Source: Angiostrongylus vasorum (Eukaryota; Nematoda; Chromadorea; Rhabditida; Metastrongylidae). From it: a stretch of 64,000 nucleotides of DNA. Of the stretch, positions 50,601 to 59,600 are shown piece by piece (position 1 is the stretch's first letter; every line of letters begins with the position of its first letter). A model generated the notes under the pieces. That model had not been told where the DNA came from. It did not search any database and was given only the letters and a program-made list of their open reading frames with translations. A program made the translations under genes and the position numbers. The stretch spans positions 744,001-808,000 of the forward strand of contig JADANN010000447.1 of the NCBI GenBank assembly GCA_018806985.1, in the 5' to 3' direction.

Positions 50601-53600
50601 AAGCCAAATTTGCACCAAAGAAGGCAGTAGCAAGTATTTGGTGGCGGCTGGGTTAATCCTTGACGACTTTCCAAATCCTGTCGAGAAGACTACAGCAGAG
50701 CACTCTTTCGGGATCGATGAAATGCGTCAAAAAATTCAGCCCACGCACCTTGTTTTGGTTAGCAGAAAAGGTCCAATCGTTTCATACGACAGTGCTCACC
50801 TACCTATTACACCACTGACGTTGCAAAATTTGAGATGGGTTAGAAAACCCTGTTACAGTCATTACACTCACCAGATCTCTTGCCAACCACCTGTCATATT
50901 TTCCATCACTGCGGCAACTAAATCCCTTGAAAAATTCGCCGCTTTAAGAATACCGGAGTTTCAAGTTAGCGAATTTAATAGACGTGCACTTTATTGATAA
51001 AACTGTGCAGATTAGAATGGCCTATATCTTGATTAACCCTTCGGCGACAACGTCGACTTTTCGACAACTTAGATAACTTCTCGATTAATAAAATGCCTCA
51101 CGAGTTCAGAACTCCATAGATTCATGTAAGAAACTTTCTCCTATCGCAGTAGTTGTATACACAGTTTGTATACAGTGTTCTTTCAAGTTCAAACATGTTT
51201 AAAGCCAGAATCAAGGGCAACAGCTGCAAACGTGAGCGATGCAATGGGAACACCACCGTGTCCCGTTGGAAGATATCCCCTTGTTTATATGCCTCCATGT
51301 TCAAAAAGTTTTGAAACAAAAAACTCAGAGAACTATATATCATGTGCTCCAGAAAACCAGAATTTCATCGTGATAAAACAAGACTGCTTAATGCTCAGCA
51401 TATCACTAAAACCTTGCGTGAAGCAATTTCAAGGACTTACTTTTTCCTATAAAAGCGTTTTCCTTAGGATGACAGAACCAATGTTATTGATACACTACAT
51501 TGTCCCAAACAACATTCAGTTAAGGCAACACATTCACCTTCTCTGTATTGGCCGTTCATATTCTTTCCTGAATCGTTGATAACTTTGTTCATTAAACGCA
51601 GAAAACATCAAGCCACCAGATAAGCCGTGGGATTGTACCGTATCATATCGACCAGCTAGTGGACCACCTTTCATCTCTTGGTTTTGGATGAGTTTATTAG
51701 GGACTGGTACATTGAAACGCTCAATAAGCATTTCAAGCAACTCGCTCGGCGTGCAAAATGATCGGTACGAAATAAGGAATGTCTGTACATACTTGTTATC
51801 TGTGTACTGATGATATGTTAGTCGCTCCACAAGTTTCAACACAGTCCCATTCTTCACTACTGGGATTCCGCTGCTAGACGTATAATCCTCGAATGAAATG
51901 TTTTCTTCGGAATCAGGTTCGGCAAACCTGTACTGATCTGGTCCTGGAATAATTAGAGGGATTCTTTTGGCCTCTTCCTTCTCATAACCATCCAGAACCC
52001 GATCGAGAATACTCTTTGTATTCACTGTAACTAAAGCGGACATCCAGTCCATTTTCTCCTCTGCACTCTTGCAAATCATTGTAAACGTTCGTGTGGCGTA
52101 CGGCTTCTCTCGTGATTCCAATCGAAAAGAGTATCGCAACACGTCGCTATCCTTAATGTCTACGATGTCCATAAGGTTCACACTGATTCGCTCCTTGAAC
52201 TTGTACGCTTTATGCTTCTTACAAAGAACCAGCAGATGGTCAAACAAGAATAGATGTCTCTCTGTTTTCCACCGTCCTTTTCTGATAATATCGGGAGAAA
52301 ACGTCAAAGACGGCCTAATCATCTGCAGATCTCCCTGCTTTATCAATTCCGAACATGTCTTTCCGATGGGATTTCCCTCAAAACCTTCAATGCTTCTTTG
52401 GATCTCTTGCAAACGACTGATCTGTGAGATCCTCGAGTCGTACCGATTAAAAAGCTCTGATCGACTTTTTATCGTAGCCATATCCTCATGGTCAAACATT
52501 TGCTCCAACTGGTTGCCAACTGTTGTTAAATACAGTTTTGAATTCTGTAGCTCAATCCGATCTTCCTCATTCCAGGAGTACTTCAATAGTCTATTTACAT
52601 ATTCCAAATAACGAAAAAAGTGTATCAATGGAGAGTGTAAGAGGGTGGGAAGTACATACTTCATAGCTAGACGAAATGTAGGCCCATCTAAAGAAACACT
52701 ATACGATCGATCCTCGCTACCGAACAATGACTGATACTTTTTGTTCTCTAGAAGCTCTTCTATGGCCTGTGTTATAACTTGCGTTAGAATTGATTCCGGT
52801 TCATCATCACGTCCACGCTTCATGTAGGCCAAATACCCGTCGAATTCGTACGCCTCTGCTAACTCCCATATACCCATTCCAATACACGGGGAGTCGCTCA
52901 TTTCTATAGAATCCTCAAGAGTTCTCTCCATTTTCATTGTGAGCTCATGAATCTCTGAGAGGTTTCCAAAAAGTAGATGAAGATAAATCTTGTCTTCGTC
53001 CTGCAATACTGCTTCTAATCTACGGCGAAAGACGTTGACCTGATTCAACTCTCGAAGATACAGTCTTTCTTCTTTAAGGAAATCACCAGCAATCTTAATT
53101 AACATGTAAATTAGGTAACAAGGGATCTAAAACGTCCTTCGATAGAATACGTAAGAATAACGAAAAAAAAGATTTCGGAAAGGCTAGTAGAACAGTAACA
53201 AGTTTGGAACACAAAGTGGATATTATGTTACATTACAATTACAATGTTTAACCTTTACTTAATGCCTACTATTCATTTATGGCACGGTACTATGCGAAAT
53301 ACAACTACAATGATGCTGAAATATGAGCAAAACTTGGCACTTTGGGTGCAGTTCGAAGAAGCAAATAACCCTTTCTAGGGGGCTCATGTGTTATCCATTG
53401 AACCAACCGTGGCCTTTGCTCTCCCTTACTCTCAACGTATTTCTTTTACCCTAACCTTGAGCCTATGGAATGGGATAGCACCGATAGTATAAAAAATCTC
53501 CCTAAGAGAAAGGGAAAGCTAGGGCTACGGTTACTGCAGTGGATAACATGTGGGGCACCCAGAATAGCGAGTTCGAAGCGCATCTGAGTTTCCGATTTTT

Positions 53601-56600
53601 TCCCATATCTCAGCACCATTGTAGTTATAAAGTGGATAGCCAATATATTTGTTTTAGATTTTAGACTTAAAAAACCGGCAAAGTATTGTAAAGTGGGTAA
53701 ATTAGGGAAGAAATTGGCATCTATACATGTAAAAACGTACTGATTCATAAGAAGTATTCTGTTCTTTTTCTTCATCTGAATCGTCAAGATCGAAATCATA
53801 GAAATTGGACAGAAAGCCACCAGGTGACTGGTCATCATCGTCATTTCTCAAAGAGTTGCATAACTGCATTAACGCCTAAAAATAATGTTAACAGTGAAGA
53901 ACTAGTGGAAAACAATGGAAACTTTTTTCCCTACTAAAACGGTGATATGCTAAACAAAAAATTCTCGTACTAAAGATTCAATGCTAAAGCATACGTACGC
54001 GAAAAGAAGCGACAATGAATTCGAAGCATAGGTAGGAGCTTTACGAAAACAATATCTTACAACCTACTTTGTCAGCATTTAGTGCGATTTTCAAATTCTG
54101 GAAATTGATCTTCATATCGGAATTCCGAATATTCTTCACATAATTTCCCGTCCACTTCATTACGTCCTAAAGTGATGAGAATTCAACAATGTCTGCTGCT
54201 AAACCAAGGTCGCTAGAAAACTGTAAAGATTACGTACCTCAGAGATCCCTTCACAAATAGCGATAAGGTAGTATGCCATTTTGTCGATTTCTTTGTCTTT
54301 CTCTCGATCTTTCTTATCTTTTTCTCTGCCCAAGCTATCCTGGGAACAACAATCGTGTGGATAGCCTTCATTACTGATAATATGATATACCTCCTAATAG
54401 AGATAAGAACTCGAAAAAATAGAGAGTAAAGAAAAGATCCAAGACTCACTTTGATTGTCGTGGTCATCTTATGGTGTAAATCATGAGGCAAACGTGACGC
54501 ACCAAATCTTCCAGTATGAAATTTTCGACTTGTTATGGTATGATTATACATGGCATCCCATGCATCCTGTAACAAGAGAAAACGCACTTCGAGGCAAAAA
54601 GAAAGCCGAACCCCTTTTTATTTCCATTAACACACTCGTGACAGGGTGAATTGATACACACTCGAACATGCTGGGAAAAATTGCACCTTTCCGCCTTAAA
54701 CAAGCATAATTAAGATAAAAGAGCTTCTTTGTTGAGATAAAAACCACTAAAATAGATAGATCTTTGCCAAAATAGGGCAAGTTGTCCTGTTCTATGAAAA
54801 CAAAACTCTGATTTTCTTGAGCTCATAAAACTCTCTTGCACTTCTTCGAGTGACTGATTGTAGAAACGAAATCTCTTCCGCCAGGGAAAATTAAAGTCTC
54901 TAAAGAAGTCTCGGAATATCGCATATACATTAGAAAAAAAGCTCTTAAAAACCAAATTTTGTTTCAAAGTTTTGGGAAATTGAATCCCATACAAATTCAA
55001 GATGAAAACGAGATTCAGAAAAAATTGTAAACACCCCTGCCACGATACGGCAAAGTCTCTCCTACAAGTGCATCCTTCACATCGGTTTACCGCCACATCG
55101 TCGCTGGGTGCCGGGCTGCAATGTACAGCGGGAGATTCATCCCCTAGCAGGATCTCCCAAGCTGAGAATGAGTTCGGAGTTTCTATTAGGGAAGCCCAAC
55201 TACGAGTAAACCAATATCAGGATCCACCACTGTCCTTGTATCAAACCTAGTCGCATGGTGATGAGTCCCCCTCTAATCCAATGAAGCGGCGACTGGCTGT
55301 GATTGTGACGACCTGAGGTAGAGACTTAGGTAGGCTGACCTCGATACTCCAGGGAACCACATAGGCTAAACCAGCAAAACTCCGAAAAATGGAAAATATG
55401 CTGAGGACCTCACAATTATTGAAGGCGGGCCATCGAAGTATCCTAGTAATTATAAATATATCCTGTCACCAACTCCTTAGGAGCTTACGCTATTTAAAAA
55501 TTGCCAGAAGTATTCAAGAAACCAACACAATCGCGAAGGTGCTAAAATGCAACTCCAAAGAATCTCACTGGTGCCACATTTTGAAAAACCTACAAGCACA
55601 GTTTACTATGAAACTACTGAGTAATATGGCGGTCAAAAAACAACAATCGGATAGATTCTCTTGCTTCTACGAAATGTCTTTGAAAAGATGACAAATCTCC
55701 TCATATGTATTTTTGGTTTTCAACGACTACCGTTTGTCATACGCTAATACGTGTTCTCCAAACCCCGACGAAGGCGAAGTCACCAAAAATGATTACAGAT
55801 GGAAACCAAATCTTGAGGTTAATGATCTTGTGTCAGCTCATAAAGGACAGTTCCAAAGAACAAATAATGCCTCCATAAGTGGCAATATTAATAGAAAGTC
55901 GACCTTTAGACATACAATAAAAATAGACACAATAGTTTCACAGCTGTTCAGCTGTGAAGATAAAAACTTATACTAACTCAAAATTATTTCTGGCACAAAA
56001 ACGTTCCATTCTTAAGAAAAAGTATAGAATAAGTTAATAAGTAAGTACTGAATAAGGCATGAACGTCTCGAAATTCCACACACATTTCCAGTTCTACTCA
56101 CCTTTGCTCCACGGATCTCCCTCATATGAGGGATCTCGAGCCGGTTAGTCGCGAAGCTACGTGGCGCTTCCCCATGTGGCGGAGAGGGGGTTAATCGCGG
56201 ACCAAAAGCGACCTTTGCTTCCCTGAGGTGCAGGTGGACCCAGTGGATCCAGGGATGGACTCCTGTTTCTGGTGCGCCGATTTGGCACACACTTTCTGTA
56301 TTTACGAGGCGTATACATGCACGCGTGTATGCGTGCGTTCTACTTTATGAAGATTGTACTCTACGAGTCAGTTCGGCCAAAAGCCTGCAATCAAGTGAAA
56401 GGGAAGTATATGGGAGGCGGTTAAGAGTCGCTTCCAACAAATAAGCTCCACGTCCACTCTGGGAGAGCCTGGCAAGCTACCCGTGGGTATACCCAGCCCC
56501 CACCTTCAGAGCCCAGCAAGCTAAACGTGGGTATCAAAATGCTAAACACAGTAAAAAAAACAAACGGGCGTCATTTCCCTGACCCCGGAGGAGCCCACAA

Positions 56601-59600
56601 TTTCGCATCGTTGGGTAGGACGAGTACGGAAAGGTTGCTAAAATCTCAGGGTCAATGGAAGCTGCCTGGATTACAAAGAACTACGGTGACGATCTGTACC
56701 TACAATGCACGTACACTTGCATCGGAGTACTCGATAGAAGACTTGCTCATCCAAGCAAGAAGGATAAAGTACAACGTCATCGGCCTGGCCGAGACGAGAC
56801 GACGCCACAAATTCGACGCCGTCTATGACACCGGAGAAGAACTGTTCCTCAAAACATGCGACAGTAGAGGAGTCGGCGGCGTTGGCGTTCTCACCAACAC
56901 GAGTTTGTCCATGAACATCGATTCATTCGAACAGCTTACAACCAGAATAGGACGTTTACGATTAAAAAGATGTGGATCAATACCGCCTTTGAAAATCTTC
57001 TTCATTTACGCGCCGACATCAAACTATAAGTAAGAAGAAGTCGAAGCGTTCTATATGGACTTGGAGAAGTTCTACAGCGAAGACCATACATTCTTCAAGG
57101 TCATCATTGGAGATTTCAATGCCAAAATTGGACCAACAAGAACGTCTGAAGAACATCATATTGGGAACCATGGATTTGAATGGAACGAACAGGGTGAACG
57201 GCTATCTGAGTTTATCATGGCGACCAAGACCATCCATGGTAACTCGCAATTCCAGAAGCCCCCCACCCCACCCCACAACGCTGGACGTAGGAGTCTCACA
57301 ATGGAGAGTACCATAACGAAATAGACTATATCATAGTAAACAGAAGGTTTTGCCTGACCAATTTCGCTGTTGTTCCCAAAATTCTACAAGAGATCAGACC
57401 ACCGTCTCCTTCGTGCAACATTCTACTTCTCGCGGAAAGGAGAAAAAAGCCGCTAAACTCAAAAACCGAAGTCCCAGAACCACCGCAAGCTGGGACTTAT
57501 TCAATTCATTAGTCGGCTGTTGGGAAGATGCCGTTGTCGATAACATCGACGAAGAATACGATGGGTTCATTCAACATTTTCACGTTAGCGTTATGAAAAC
57601 TGAGAGTTCGAAAGTCACCAAGAGACGTCTGTCTCCAGAAACACTCGAGCTGATACGCCAGCGTGGAATCGCACGAGCTGCAGGGAACCGTCAACTCACG
57701 TCCGAACTTGCAAAACAATGAAGACAGGTGATAAAAGATCATAAAGAGGGAAGAGTAGCAGTAATGGTCGAAGCTGCAGAGGCTGGGAAAAGCATTCGCA
57801 AAACCCACCGAAGCTTTGCCAATTACAAAACCAAAATGACTGCACTCCGACGCCCAGACGGAATAGTTCCAGCGTCCAGAAAGGCATTGGAAAAAATCAT
57901 TCACGAATACAACTCAGATCTCTTCGATAGCCACGTCCACCTTCCGTCATGTGAAATAAAGGAGTATGGATACGTTGTATCACTGGTTCTCCCTTCCGAA
58001 ATCCGACATGCCATTTCGTCGGTGAAAAATGGAACAGCACCAGGTCCGGACAGGATAAGACTAGAACCCTTGAAGAACCTTCCGCCAGTCCTCGTAAACA
58101 CACTGGCTGGGTTCTTCACACGTTATTTGCCTGAATGCAAGGTCCCTACTCAATGGAATACCAGCAAAACCGTGTCATTGTTCAAGAAGGAGGACCTATG
58201 CAATATCGGCAACTATCGCCCAATCTGCTTGCTGTCTGTCGTCTACAAACTTTTCACTCGAGTCGTCCTAAACAGAATTGACAGAACATTGGACGAAGGA
58301 CAACCATGTGAGCAAGCAGGGTTTCGAAAAGGATTTAGTACGATGGACCACATCCACACGATAACAAGGCTTAATGAAGTATCGCGAGAGTACAAAAGAC
58401 CGCTCTGTCTCACTTTCATAGATTTACAGAAGGCCTTTGATTCAATTGAGATAGAAGCAGTCATGGAAGCCCTATAGTCAAGGAGTCCATACTCAGTACA
58501 TAAAGGTTCTTCGTGAGCTGTACAAAAATTTTACAACCAAGATATCATCATTCTACAACGATATTAACACTGACGTTAAAAGAGGAGTTAGGGAAGGCGA
58601 TACCATATCTCCAAAAATATTTACCGCCACCCTCCAGAACGTCATGCGAACATTGGAATGGAATAATATGGGAGTGAAAATCGATGGCCGGCAGTTACAT
58701 CATCTTCGCTGTGCTGATGACATCGTCCTTATAACATCAAACATTAGCCAAGCGGAACGTATGCTTGCCAACTTTGATAACGTCTGTGGAAAGATTGGTC
58801 TTCAACTAAATCTCGCAGAAACGATGTTCATGAAGAACGGATTGGTTTCGTATGCGCCATTTACACTCAACAGAGAATATCTCCGAATGCTCCAGTTATG
58901 TTTATCTAGGTCGGAAAATCAATTTGATGAACGACTTAGCTCCAGAGTTGAGCAGAAGGAAACGAGCAGCTTGGGGAGCTTTCAAGAGCATCGAGGATGT
59001 AGTAAAGAGAACAAAGAACATCCGACTCCGTGCCCACTTTTTCGACTCAACGGTACTTCCTGCCCTAACGTCCCTAACGTGTACGTCAGATACTTGGTCG
59101 CTGCGTAAGCAGGATGCAAGACGTTATCAAACGTGCAATCGAAAGGACGATGCTAGGAGTACCCCGCTTCACACAAGTAAGGGATGGGATCCGAAGCTCC
59201 GACCTGCCTCAACGATCAAAAATCAATGATGGCGTTCTGTACGCCAAACAGTCGAAGATAAAGTGGGCCGGACACGTAATGCTTATGAATGACAACCGAT
59301 GGGCAAGAGCCGTTAATGACTGGATTCCTCGGGATGTCAAACGTACTGCAGGAAGACCACCGACCCGATGGTCAGCGTTCTTCGCGAAGAGCCTAGAAGA
59401 GAGATATGATGCTCGACGAATCCCTAGAGCGAGCAGAACCCACTGGGCTACTCTTGCACGCGACAGGGGAAAAAATGGAAGATTTACTGGCGCCCACTCG
59501 AGTCACTCGATGATCAACGGGACTACAGGTGACAGGTGACTGACCTTTGCTATCCAATGGCATGACACCGGCAGCAGTTTCCGTATAGCCTTGTCCATAT

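Noticed and set aside
52069..52611. 180-codon open frame on the plus strand
   Set aside because: It is the antisense shadow of sos-1 exon 7, whose minus-strand frame encodes clear DH and PH domains.
57728..58477. 249-codon frame as a host gene
   Set aside because: It is the reverse-transcriptase middle of a decayed RTE element.
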